A stretch of DNA of 51,140 nucleotides, from assembly GCA_038120295.1 (NCBI GenBank), contig JAYOLL010000027.1, positions 1 to 51,140 on the forward strand, written 5' to 3'. The DNA is from JAYOEY01 sp038120295. GTDB taxonomy: Bacteria; Pseudomonadota; Alphaproteobacteria; MPNO01; UBA2964. The stretch's first letter is position 1; every line of letters starts with the position of its first letter. Both the position numbers and the translations under genes were made by a program. Below are positions 35,400 through 43,246 of this stretch, one piece after another. The notes under the pieces were generated by a model. The model did not search any database. It saw nothing but the letters and a program-made list of their open reading frames with translations, and had not been told where the DNA came from.

Positions 35400-36227
35400 A
35401 TGCCGAGGGTTCTGACAGAGGCGCAGCTGCGCGACTACCGGCGCGACGGGTTTGTATTTCCGCTCGACTGCATTTCGCCGGAAGAAGCGGCCGGTTACCT
35501 GCAGATTATGGAGGATTATGAGCGCGAACATGGCGAGAGCGTCAGCGCGCGTTTCCGGGTGCGTGCCGTGCTCGCCTATAAATGGCTGATTGATCTGGCC
35601 CGCCATCCGCAGATCGCTGGCGCGCTGCAGGACGCCATCGGACCCAACGTGATCCTGTTTCTATCCGGGATTTGGTCGAAAGAACCCGGCGGCAGCCGGT
35701 TCGTTTCGTACCATCAGGACGGGGCTTACAACCCGTTCGACCGCAATACAGGCGCGACCGTCTGGCTCGCCTTCACGGACGCGACGCCGGAGATGGGGAA
35801 TATAAGGATGATTCCCGGGAGCCACCGGCAGGGCGTTATTGCTCACGATGAAAATTTCGACGAGGGCAATCTGCTGTCGCGGGGGCAGACCGTGCCCGGG
35901 GTCGATGAAAGCAAGGCCGTTGATATGCCGCTACGCGCGGGCCAGTTTTCGCTGCATCACGAGATGGTCGTGCACGGTTCCGGACCCAACGATTCAAACA
36001 GGCGCCGGCTGGGCATTTCCTTCGCCTGCGTGCCGGCAGAGGCGAAGCCGCTGGCGGGGCCCAATACCGGCATCCTGATCGCGGGGGAGAACGCGCCCGG
36101 TCACTGGGTGCTGAACAGGGAGCCCACCTACGACCTCGACCCGGTGGGGCTGGCTGAGCTCGATGCCGTCCAGAAGGCCTATCGCGACCCCGAGACGACG
36201 AAACGCATCAGCGAAGTACTGGGATAA
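35400..36227 (+). CDS. PhyH-type Fe(II)/2-oxoglutarate dioxygenase, copy 2
   Basis: Protein of 275 residues starting 3 bp after copy 1. The iron triad falls at exactly the same positions as in copy 1: His105 and Asp107 (FVSYHQDGAYN) and His192 (VVHGSGPND). N-termini (MPRVLT), the PGSH segment at about 139-142 and the NLLSRGQ segment are also shared. The differences around the substrate pocket suggest either a shifted specificity or a two-step or heteromeric oxidation. It runs directly into the intradiol dioxygenase gene. Confidence 0.87.
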   Translation: MPRVLTEAQLRDYRRDGFVFPLDCISPEEAAGYLQIMEDYEREHGESVSARFRVRAVLAYKWLIDLARHPQIAGALQDAIGPNVILFLSGIWSKEPGGSRFVSYHQDGAYNPFDRNTGATVWLAFTDATPEMGNIRMIPGSHRQGVIAHDENFDEGNLLSRGQTVPGVDESKAVDMPLRAGQFSLHHEMVVHGSGPNDSNRRRLGISFACVPAEAKPLAGPNTGILIAGENAPGHWVLNREPTYDLDPVGLAELDAVQKAYRDPETTKRISEVLG

Positions 36228-36229
36228 TC

Positions 36230-36850
36230 GTGCTTTCCGTTTCGCGCAGGCAGGTGATCCGAGGGCTCGCCGCTGGCGTGGTTTGCATGGCAGGCGGCGC
36301 CCGCGCTGCGCTTGTGCCTACGCCAGACGAAGGGCCGGGCCCGTTCTACCCCGAGACGATACCGCTCGATCACGACGCCGATCTTGTGCAGGTGGCGGGC
36401 CGCGCGGGGATGGCTCAGGGCGAAATCGTCAATCTCTTCGGGCGCGTCCTGACCTTGTCGGGCGAACCTGTCCCGGGCGCGCTGGTTGAAATCTGGCAGT
36501 GCGACTACCGGGGACGCTACAAACATGCCGCCGAGTGGCGTGGGGCGGCGGACCCGAATTTCCAGGGCTACGGGACGACAAAGAGCACGGGCAGCGGTTC
36601 CTACCGTTTCCGGACGATCAAACCGGTTCGCTATACCGGAAGGACACCGCATATCCACGCGATGATTTCCGGGCCCGGCATCAAACGATTCACCACCCAG
36701 ATTTACCTGAAAGGCCATTCGCAGAATGCCGAAGATTATCTGTTCAAGGGGCTCGGCGACCAGGCGAAACAGGATGCGGCGTCGGTGCTGTTCAGGCCGC
36801 GTTCCGGCGACGGCGCCGCCGACGGGCGATTCGATTTCGTGATCGGTTAA
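36230..36850 (+). CDS. Exported intradiol ring-cleavage dioxygenase-like protein
   Basis: Protein of 206 residues starting at GTG 36230, two bases after the previous stop. It begins with a Tat-like signal (SRRQVIRGLAAGVV, then AGGARA). The catalytic domain follows the protocatechuate 3,4-dioxygenase pattern: GPFYPETIPLDHDADL, VNLFGRVLTLSGEPVPGAL, IWQCDYRGRYKHA, with non-heme iron ligands Tyr97, Tyr135, His141 and His143 (RYTGRTPHIHA). Classical intradiol enzymes are cytoplasmic, so an exported member is unusual though known. It would cleave a catechol-type ring outside the inner membrane. The stop codon overlaps that of the convergent permease gene. Confidence 0.85.
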   Translation: MLSVSRRQVIRGLAAGVVCMAGGARAALVPTPDEGPGPFYPETIPLDHDADLVQVAGRAGMAQGEIVNLFGRVLTLSGEPVPGALVEIWQCDYRGRYKHAAEWRGAADPNFQGYGTTKSTGSGSYRFRTIKPVRYTGRTPHIHAMISGPGIKRFTTQIYLKGHSQNAEDYLFKGLGDQAKQDAASVLFRPRSGDGAADGRFDFVIG

Positions 36851-37617
36851 GGGATCGACAGTCCCGAACGCGCCATCAGCCGCGCCGACACCCACCCGAT
36901 GATCGCGTAGATCGCGATCCCCGCGACGGACAACAGGACGAGCGCGGCGAAAAGCCGCGGAATTTGAAGCCGGTAACCGGCCTCGAGGATGCGGTAGGCG
37001 AGGCCGGTCGCCGCGCCGCCCGTGCCGGCGACGAATTCCGCTACCACGGCGCCGATCAGGGACAGCCCGCCGGATATCTTCAGCCCCGCCAGGAAATAGG
37101 GCAGGGCGCTCGGCGCCTCGAGCCACGACTGCACCTGCCAGCGCTTCGCGCCGTAGAGCCGGAACAGCGCATGCAGGTTGGGATCGGCGCTCTTCAGCCC
37201 GGCCATCGTGTTGGCGAGGACCGGGAAGAACGCCACGATCCAGGCACACAGCACGAGTGCGGCATCGTCTTCCAGCCACAGGATGATCAGCGGTGCGATG
37301 GCGACGATGGGCGTGACTTGTGCGACGATGGCGTAAGGCATCAGGCTGCGTTCAAGCCAGCGCGACCATGACATTATGAAGGCCAGAATTGCGCCGCCGA
37401 GCGCGGCGAAAAACAGCGCGATGAGCGTGATTCGCAGGGTCACGGCGAGCGATGAAAGCAGAAGGGCGGAATCCTTTCTGAAGGTTTCGGCGATCAGGAG
37501 CGGTCCCGGCAGGACGTAGTGGGGAACGTCGAAGGCTCGGACGGCGGCTTCCCAGAAGAAAAGAACGCCGACGAGTATGACGACAGGCGGAAGCCAGTCC
37601 GCGCGTCGGGCTCTCAT
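36847..37617 (-). CDS. NitT/TauT-type ABC transporter permease
   Basis: Membrane subunit of 256 residues of a SsuC/TauC-like importer, with about six helices. The ATPase-contacting loop is recognisable as ALFRLYGAKRWQVQSWLEAPSALPYFLAGLKISGG. The gene overlaps the upstream ATPase gene by four bases. Family members import taurine, sulfonates, nitrate, thiamine precursors or aromatic acids; the substrate cannot be told from this subunit. Confidence 0.9.
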   Translation of the reverse strand: MRARRADWLPPVVILVGVLFFWEAAVRAFDVPHYVLPGPLLIAETFRKDSALLLSSLAVTLRITLIALFFAALGGAILAFIMSWSRWLERSLMPYAIVAQVTPIVAIAPLIILWLEDDAALVLCAWIVAFFPVLANTMAGLKSADPNLHALFRLYGAKRWQVQSWLEAPSALPYFLAGLKISGGLSLIGAVVAEFVAGTGGAATGLAYRILEAGYRLQIPRLFAALVLLSVAGIAIYAIIGWVSARLMARSGLSIP

Positions 37618-38369
37618 GCCGGAACTCCCTCAGCCAGCGCTTCCGAAACGCGCCTGCAGATCGCAGCGAATCCGGCGTCAGTCCGCATCTCGGGCGTGCG
37701 GGGCCAGGCGAGGTCGATGGCGATGTCTTCTGCGACCCTGCCTGGCCGCTCGCTCATAACGCAGACCCGGTGCGACAGGTAGACCGCTTCGTAGATACTG
37801 TGCGTAACGAATAGGATCGTGCAGCCGCGCTCCGCCTGAATGCGCAGCAGGTCGTCGTTGAGCCGGTGACGGGTCATCTCGTCGAGCGCCGCGAACGGCT
37901 CGTCCATCAGGAGGAGCCTGGGTCCCGTCGCCAGAGCGCGGGCGACCGAGACCCGCATCCGCATCCCGCCGGACAGTTGGCGCGGAAAGCGGCCGGCGAA
38001 ATCTGTCAGCCCGACCAGAGCCAGGGTTCTGTCGATGGCGTCGCGCGCTGCTTCGCGCGAAACGCCGCGTATCCGGAACGGCAGGTAGATGTTCTCCCGG
38101 ACACTGGCCCAGGGGAGCAGCGTCGGGTCCTGGAATACGAAGCCAGTATCGCCGACGGACGGCGTACCGTCAGGCCAGGCGACAGTTCCTTCGGTCGGTT
38201 CGTCCAGCCCCGCGACGATACGCAGCAGCGTCGATTTCCCGCAGCCCGACGGGCCCAGCAGGGTAACGATCTCGCCGTCGGCTACATCCACCGAGACGTT
38301 CCCGAGCGCCCGTGTCCCGTCCTCGAATGTCCGACCGATGTTGCGGAGGCGGACCAGGGGCGCGGTCAT
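37614..38369 (-). CDS. NitT/TauT-type ABC transporter ATPase
   Basis: ATP-binding subunit of 251 residues with Walker A GPSGCGKST, signature LSGGMRMRVSVARA, Walker B LLLMDEPFAALDE and the H-loop THSIYEA. It is typical of TauB/SsuB-like subunits. It overlaps the genes on both sides by four bases, so the importer is a tightly coupled three-gene operon. Confidence 0.92.
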   Translation of the reverse strand: MTAPLVRLRNIGRTFEDGTRALGNVSVDVADGEIVTLLGPSGCGKSTLLRIVAGLDEPTEGTVAWPDGTPSVGDTGFVFQDPTLLPWASVRENIYLPFRIRGVSREAARDAIDRTLALVGLTDFAGRFPRQLSGGMRMRVSVARALATGPRLLLMDEPFAALDEMTRHRLNDDLLRIQAERGCTILFVTHSIYEAVYLSHRVCVMSERPGRVAEDIAIDLAWPRTPEMRTDAGFAAICRRVSEALAEGVPA

Positions 38370-39331
38370 CTGGGCAGGAAGTCTGGCGAGTAGGCGGCGC
38401 GCCAGTTCATATCGGCGGGGTAAAGGCCGGCTCTCGACATGGTGTCGAAAAAGGATTTCCAGCGCGCTTCCGCCATCGCACCGACGCCTCGCGTCTTCGC
38501 ATCGCCGGAGATCACGATACCGTACTCGATCATCTTCCGATGACCGTATGCGAGCAGGTCGGCGGTCATTTCAGGGTTGTCCTTCAGGATAAGCGCATTT
38601 CCCGGCGTCGGGTCGCCGGTCAAATAATCGCGCCAGCCCTCGACCGAGGCCGCGACGAAGCTGCGGACAGTCTCCGGTTGGGTTCCTGTCAGCCGTATCG
38701 ATGTCTGGATCAGGGCGCCGTAGCTCTGGTAGCCGGCATCGGCAAGCAGGTGAACTACGGGTTCGATGCCCTGTTTTTCGATCAGAAAAGGTTCGCTGCC
38801 GAGATAGCCCTGCTGGACCGTGGATTTCTTCACCAGGAAGGGGGCAATGGAAAAGCTGTAGGGGCGGATCTGGCTGTCGTCGAACCCGTATCGCGCCTTC
38901 AGAAACAGCCACGAACCGACCCGCGTATCGGCCCCGATATGGATCGGCTTTCCTTTCAGTGCGGCAAGGGTGTCGTTGCCCTGCCCGGGATGGGCGATCA
39001 GAACCTGCGGGTCCTTCTGGAAAATCGCCGCGACGGCCACCATTGGGATGTTTTCGCGCACGTAGTTGAGCGCGATAAATGAATTGGAACTCAGCGAGAA
39101 ATCGACTTTGCCGACGGCCAGCAGCTGCGCGTGATTGATCTGCGGCCCGCCCTGCCGGATCGTCACCTTGAGTCCGCGCTTCCTGTAAAACCCCTTCGCG
39201 AGCGCCTGATAGAATCCGCCATGTTCCGCCTGGGCGCGCCAGTCGGTGCCGAAAACGATTGTCTCGGCCGTGGCCTTTCCGGTTAGCGCTGCAAGCGCCA
39301 GCAAGAGGGAGATGAGCAGCCGGTTTATCAT
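38366..39331 (-). CDS. ABC transporter substrate-binding protein (NMT1/THI5-like)
   Basis: Periplasmic binding protein of 321 residues with signal peptide MINRLLISLLLALAALTGK followed by TETIVFGTDWRAQAEHGGFY. The GGFYQALAKGFYRKRGL and GGPQINHAQLLAVGKVDF segments are NMT1/THI5-like, a group that includes binders of the thiamine precursor HMP, nitrate, sulfonates and aromatics. The ATG at 39331 gives a clean signal peptide; a GTG at 39367 would add 12 residues. The gene diverges from the aldo/keto reductase gene. Confidence 0.88.
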   Translation of the reverse strand: MINRLLISLLLALAALTGKATAETIVFGTDWRAQAEHGGFYQALAKGFYRKRGLKVTIRQGGPQINHAQLLAVGKVDFSLSSNSFIALNYVRENIPMVAVAAIFQKDPQVLIAHPGQGNDTLAALKGKPIHIGADTRVGSWLFLKARYGFDDSQIRPYSFSIAPFLVKKSTVQQGYLGSEPFLIEKQGIEPVVHLLADAGYQSYGALIQTSIRLTGTQPETVRSFVAASVEGWRDYLTGDPTPGNALILKDNPEMTADLLAYGHRKMIEYGIVISGDAKTRGVGAMAEARWKSFFDTMSRAGLYPADMNWRAAYSPDFLPR

Positions 39332-39388
39332 CGCAGGTACCGTGTTACCATATTGCGGCAAATTCACCTACGGAGCGAGAAAAACGGC

Positions 39389-40306
39389 ATGGACACGCGG
39401 CGCATCGGCGGAGAGAACGGTTTCGATATTCCCATCGTGGGGCTCGGCTGCAATGCGTTCGGCCGCCGCCTGTCGGAAGACGAGACCCATCCGGTTCTTC
39501 ATGCCGCCATCGACGCCGGGGTCACGTTCTTCGACACCGCCGAAGGGTACGGCAATGGCAAGTCGGAGGAATTTATCGGCAATGCCCTGAAGGGAAGGCG
39601 CGACGAGGTCATCCTCGCGACCAAGTTCGGGTACAACATGCTGCACGTGCCGGGTAAGGGCAAAGGCTCGCCCGAAAACATCGCCATCGCCATCGACGGC
39701 AGCCTGAAGCGGCTCCGTACTGACCATGTCAATCTCTACCAGATACACCGGTTCGATCCCGAAACGCCCATTGCAGAAACTCTCGGGGCGATGAACGAGC
39801 TGGTGAGCGCCGGCAAGGTGCGGTTGATCGGCTGTTCCAATTTCTCCGCGGCCCAGCTGCGCGATGCGGCGAGAACGGCTGAGGAGATGGGGATCCGGAG
39901 CTTCGCCACGTTGCAGAACGAGTGGAGCGTGCTCGACCGGACCATTGAAAGCGATGACGTGCCCGCCTGCGAGGAACTCGACGTCGGCATCCTGCCTTAC
40001 TATCCGCTGGCGCGTGGCCTACTGACCGGAAAGTATCGCCGCGGCGAAGGCGGCCCGGCCGGCAGTCGCCTCGAAGGCACGCTCGGAGGCGTCGATTTCG
40101 ACAGGCTGGAAGCGCTGGAGAATTTCGCGACTGCGCGTGGGCATAATCTGCTGACCCTCGCCGTGTCCTGGCTTGCCTCGCAGCCCGCGACCGCCTGCGT
40201 CATCTCGGGTGCCACGCGTCCGGAACAGCTTGCGCAGAATGCCGCCGCTGCCGGATGGAAGATGACCGCTGACGAACTGGCCGGGATCGATCGTATCCTG
40301 TCCTGA
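39389..40306 (+). CDS. Aldo/keto reductase
   Basis: Protein of 305 residues with a TIM barrel and the AKR catalytic set: Asp and Tyr in FFDTAEGYGNG, Lys in LATKFGYN, and His in LYQIHRF. The NADPH-binding C-terminal region (CVISGATRPEQLAQNAAAAGW) is intact. It starts at ATG 39389 with GGAG 13 bp upstream; an upstream in-frame start is not needed. It reduces or oxidises carbonyl groups, and the substrate is unknown. Its position, divergent from the importer operon, suggests it belongs to the same pathway. Confidence 0.9.
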   Translation: MDTRRIGGENGFDIPIVGLGCNAFGRRLSEDETHPVLHAAIDAGVTFFDTAEGYGNGKSEEFIGNALKGRRDEVILATKFGYNMLHVPGKGKGSPENIAIAIDGSLKRLRTDHVNLYQIHRFDPETPIAETLGAMNELVSAGKVRLIGCSNFSAAQLRDAARTAEEMGIRSFATLQNEWSVLDRTIESDDVPACEELDVGILPYYPLARGLLTGKYRRGEGGPAGSRLEGTLGGVDFDRLEALENFATARGHNLLTLAVSWLASQPATACVISGATRPEQLAQNAAAAGWKMTADELAGIDRILS

Positions 40307-40559
40307 CGGGGCTACTGAAAAATCGGTATTTTCATTTCACGCGATGTTGACGCCGGTTCCCATCCCCTGAACACTGTCTTCGCTACAGGGCGGCAATTGC
40401 ATCGGGGCAGGCGTGGCCAGAGATCCGACGACTAGAACAAGGAGAACGCCTGCAAACCAGCGTCCAATCGTTGCTGCGCGGACGCGCGGTCGTGCTGCGA
40501 GCAACCGACCGCCGAGCCTTTCCGCGACAAGCGCTTCGGTATCCCATCCGCTGCCTAAA

Positions 40560-40925
40560 ATGCATTTTCGCGTCTTTATCGACGCTGTCGAAATCGATCT
40601 TGTCTCGATTTCTCCCCTGCATCTTCCCGACGAGGAACAGGCCGACCCGTCGATCTCCCAGCCCGTCACCCTTAGTCGGGGCGTGGGGACTTCCCGGATT
40701 CTTTACGAGTGGAACCAGTCCCGGATTTTCAAAAAGAACGATGTGAGAACGGTGACAATAGCCCTGCTCGACCAGGCGGGAGGTCGGCCCGTCAATATAT
40801 GGCAGCTGTAGAACGCGAGGCCGGTCCGGTGGTCGGGGCCGGACCTGAACGCGATGGAAAGCGGTGTGGCGATGGAAGAAATCGAACTGACCTACGACAA
40901 CATTCTGTGGCGCAGCCGAACATAA
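40560..40925 (+). pseudogene. gp19-family tail-tube protein, interrupted by an in-frame TAG
   Basis: The frame reads from about 40560 (HFRVFIDAVEIDLVSISPLH) through YEWNQSRIFKKNDVRTVTIA and IWQL to a TAG at 40809-40811. It then continues in the same frame as NARPVRWSGPDLNAMESGVA and MEEIELTYDNILW to a TAA at 40923. That second part is the typical end of T4-gp19-like tail-tube proteins of phages and contractile injection systems. A single nonsense codon has thus split an otherwise recognisable gene. The 5' limit is uncertain because in-frame coding runs up to 40413 without a clear start. Confidence 0.6.
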
Positions 40926-40964
40926 GCTTGTGTGGATACAGCTTCAGAAAGAAGGAGAGACAGC

Positions 40965-41388
40965 ATGACGACACCCGTACCGGTTTATCACTTTAGCGTT
41001 GACTGGGGTGGAACGCGGATGGGTTTTACCCGGGTGAAAGGGCTGAAAGCGAGGACGGACCCGATCGAATACCGGGAAGGGTCATTCGCTTCCGATGACG
41101 TGGTTTCGATCCCCGGGCTGAAACTGAACGACAACGTGGTGCTCAGCCGCGGCGTTATTCCCAGCGATAATGATTTCTTCGACTGGTACGCCACCGTCCG
41201 CTCCGGAACGGCGCGACGTGACGATATCGCTGCTCGATGGAGAACACACGCCGGTCATGGTCTGGAAACTGAAGAATGCCTGGCCCGTATCGGTCGAAGG
41301 ACCGGCGCTCGATGCCATGCAGAGCGAAATTGCAATCGAATCTCTCGAGATTGCGCATGAGGGCATCGCGATCGAAGCCGGCCGCTGA
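40965..41388 (+). pseudogene. gp19-family tail-tube protein, frameshifted
   Basis: ATG 40965 has GAAGGAGAG upstream and opens PVYHFSVDWGGTRMGFTRVK, then YREGSFASDDVVSIPGLKLN and DNDFFDWYATVRSGT, the standard N-terminal two thirds of a gp19-type tail-tube protein. Around 41210-41222 the frame is lost. The remainder is in a different frame: RRDVTISLLDGEHTPVMVWK, then NAWPVSVEGPALDAMQSEIA and ESLEIAHEGIAIEAGR, ending at 41388. Codons expected between SGT and RRDV are missing, which points to a small deletion. It is a second copy adjacent to the broken paralogue at 40560. Confidence 0.75.
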
Positions 41389-41426
41389 TAGATAAGTCGC
41401 TAACAGATAAGCCGCCAACGGATCAG

Positions 41427-42062
41427 ATGACGAATCTTACGCTCTGGGGCATCGGGACGCCCCGTACGATGCGCGCGCACTGGATGCTGATGGAATTCGG
41501 CGTCGGGTACGATTATCGGCCGATCACCTCGCGCTCCGGCGAGACGCTGACGCCCGAATATCTGGCGATCAATCCGAAACACAAAATTCCCGCTTTGCAG
41601 CACGGCGAGCTGACGATTACCGAGAGCTTCGCCATCGTCAGCTACATCGCCGACGCGTTCGATCCGCCGGACGGATTCTTCGTGCCTCAGGATCCGGCGC
41701 GGCGCGCGGCGCTCAACGAATGGTGCTCCTTCATCCTAATGGAACTCGACGCGCTCTCGACCTACGTCATCCGCAAGCACGCAGACCTCTCCGACATCTA
41801 TGGCGACGCGCCGGCGGCGGTAGAATCGGCCAAGGACTACTACAGCGAGCTATCGGGCGCCGTATTCGACCGGCTCGACCCCAATCAGGAATTCCTGATG
41901 GAAGAGGGGATGAGCGTCGCGGATATTCTGATGACAACCTGCCTGGTCTCCGCCATCAGGCGCGGCATTGCCGTTCCGGATTATCTGCTGGCCTATCGAG
42001 ACCGGATGACGGAGCGACCGGCCTGGAAGGCGGCGTGGCCGCGAAACCACCCGGAAACCTGA
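41427..42062 (+). CDS. Glutathione S-transferase family protein
   Basis: Protein of 211 residues with a thioredoxin-like N-terminal domain (LTLWGIGTPRTMRAHWMLME, then NPKHKIPALQHGELTITESF with the cis-Pro and the glutathione-binding ES pair) and a helical C-terminal domain (SVADILMTTCLV). The catalytic residue in the TPRTMR region is probably the Thr or Ser type. Conjugation, isomerisation or dehalogenation are all possible. The gene lies downstream of the tail-tube relics and converges with the next hypothetical gene. Confidence 0.85.
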   Translation: MTNLTLWGIGTPRTMRAHWMLMEFGVGYDYRPITSRSGETLTPEYLAINPKHKIPALQHGELTITESFAIVSYIADAFDPPDGFFVPQDPARRAALNEWCSFILMELDALSTYVIRKHADLSDIYGDAPAAVESAKDYYSELSGAVFDRLDPNQEFLMEEGMSVADILMTTCLVSAIRRGIAVPDYLLAYRDRMTERPAWKAAWPRNHPET

Positions 42063-42067
42063 GCGGA

Positions 42068-42517
42068 TCAGGATTTGCCTTGTTTCGCCAGATAGGCCAG
42101 TTGCAAATTCGCCAGAGAAGGCTTGGCGCTGGGGCGGTTGGCGTCGAGCCAGTCCTTAACGGGAATGTCGGTGGCGCTGGAAATCGCGTTGAGCTTCTGC
42201 AGCGCGCTTGCATTTGACCATGAGGTAACGGCAGCGCGGTCGGATTTGCCGTAGGCGATCTGGCCGATCTCGACGATCTTGGGGTACAGGTTGGCGATCA
42301 CCGCGTCGTAGAGCGGATCGTTGCGCCGCGCGTCAGCGTCGTCGATGGGTGCCCCGTGGCGTTTCTGGAAGTCGGATTCGAGGGTCAGGGTGGAAGCCGG
42401 AAAATCGACCTCGGCGCCGTTGTCCTGCTCCAGATAGACCGTGTCGCCGTCGATCTCGACCACTTCGCCGACGATCTTTTGCCGTTCGTGCCGGACGATA
42501 TCGCCAATTTTGAACAT
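42068..42517 (-). CDS. Hypothetical protein with KOW/SH3-like N-terminus
   Basis: Protein of 149 residues starting at ATG 42517 with GAGGAA upstream; an in-frame start at 42562 is rejected. The first 50 residues (FKIGDIVRHERQKIVGEVVE, then DTVYLEQDNGAEVDFPASTL) look like a small beta-barrel of the SH3/KOW type, often nucleic-acid or ribosome binding. The rest is helical (SNASALQKLNAISSATDIPV, LANLQLAYLAKQGKS). No family is recognised. Confidence 0.65.
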   Translation of the reverse strand: MFKIGDIVRHERQKIVGEVVEIDGDTVYLEQDNGAEVDFPASTLTLESDFQKRHGAPIDDADARRNDPLYDAVIANLYPKIVEIGQIAYGKSDRAAVTSWSNASALQKLNAISSATDIPVKDWLDANRPSAKPSLANLQLAYLAKQGKS

Positions 42518-42589
42518 GCGTTCCTCATGGAGAGATGTTTCGCCGGACTTTAGGTCAGGCAAGGAGCCGTCGACAATGAAATCTTGATG

Positions 42590-43237
42590 TCAGCTGACGT
42601 TGAGCCAGGCGAGACATGCTGCCGTCGCATCCTCGACCAGCGCATCGCCGGTTTCGTGCCCGGTCACGTCGCGAATGCGGTGATGCAGCACGTCGTTGGC
42701 CCACAGCGCGTGCAGGGTCTGGAGTGCGAAACCGGTGGCCCGTTCGGGGTCTGGGTGATCTATCGCGTTGCGGTGTTTGAGGATCGCCGGGCGCAGATGG
42801 TCGGAGATTTCCTTCCAGATCAGCGCGTAGCGGTGGTGGAACGCCGCATCCGATCCGCTGCGCTGGATAAAGACGCGGGTCATGGCGCGGCGGCGGCCTG
42901 AGAAACCGAACAGGGCCCGTACTGTCTGGTGAATCACGATTTCAAGCGGCGAGCGTTCGGCCTCGAACAGGTCGCACAGGAACGCGATGCGCTGGGTGAG
43001 TTCGGCGCAGTGCAGATCGTGGATATGGAGAAACAGGCTCTCCTTGTCCTTGAAACGCGCGTAGAACGAGCCGACCGAGCAGCGCGCGCGAGACGTGATA
43101 TCCTGAACCGTGGTGCCGTCATAGCCGCGCTCGGCGAACAGCGTCTCTCCTGCGCGGACGATCCGTGCATGAGTTTCCCGGCTGCGCGACTGCTGCGGTA
43201 CGCGGCCGAGATCGTCGTCGAGCAGAACGCTCGCCAT
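42590..43237 (-). CDS. TetR/AcrR family transcriptional regulator
   Basis: Protein of 215 residues. The N-terminal helix-turn-helix is clear: SRETHARIVRAGETLFAERG, then YDGTTVQDITSRARCSVGSF and YARFKDKESLFLHI. The C-terminal part is a helical ligand-binding domain. TetR proteins repress nearby genes and release DNA on binding a small molecule. It is the last gene of a three-gene minus-strand run (hydrolase, LLM oxidase, TetR), 9 bp after the LLM stop, and may autoregulate the run. A palindrome in front of the facing oxidase gene is a possible operator. Confidence 0.9.
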   Translation of the reverse strand: MASVLLDDDLGRVPQQSRSRETHARIVRAGETLFAERGYDGTTVQDITSRARCSVGSFYARFKDKESLFLHIHDLHCAELTQRIAFLCDLFEAERSPLEIVIHQTVRALFGFSGRRRAMTRVFIQRSGSDAAFHHRYALIWKEISDHLRPAILKHRNAIDHPDPERATGFALQTLHALWANDVLHHRIRDVTGHETGDALVEDATAACLAWLNVS

Positions 43238-43246
43238 GTTGCGGTC

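Noticed and set aside
40337..40669. Minus-strand frame with a hydrophobic segment near the tail-tube relic
   Set aside because: It overlaps the better supported gp19-type frame, lacks a Shine-Dalgarno, and its only feature is one hydrophobic stretch that could arise by chance.
40560..41388. Complete contractile injection system in this window
   Set aside because: Only two broken tail-tube genes are present; no sheath, baseplate, spike or ATPase gene was found on either side.
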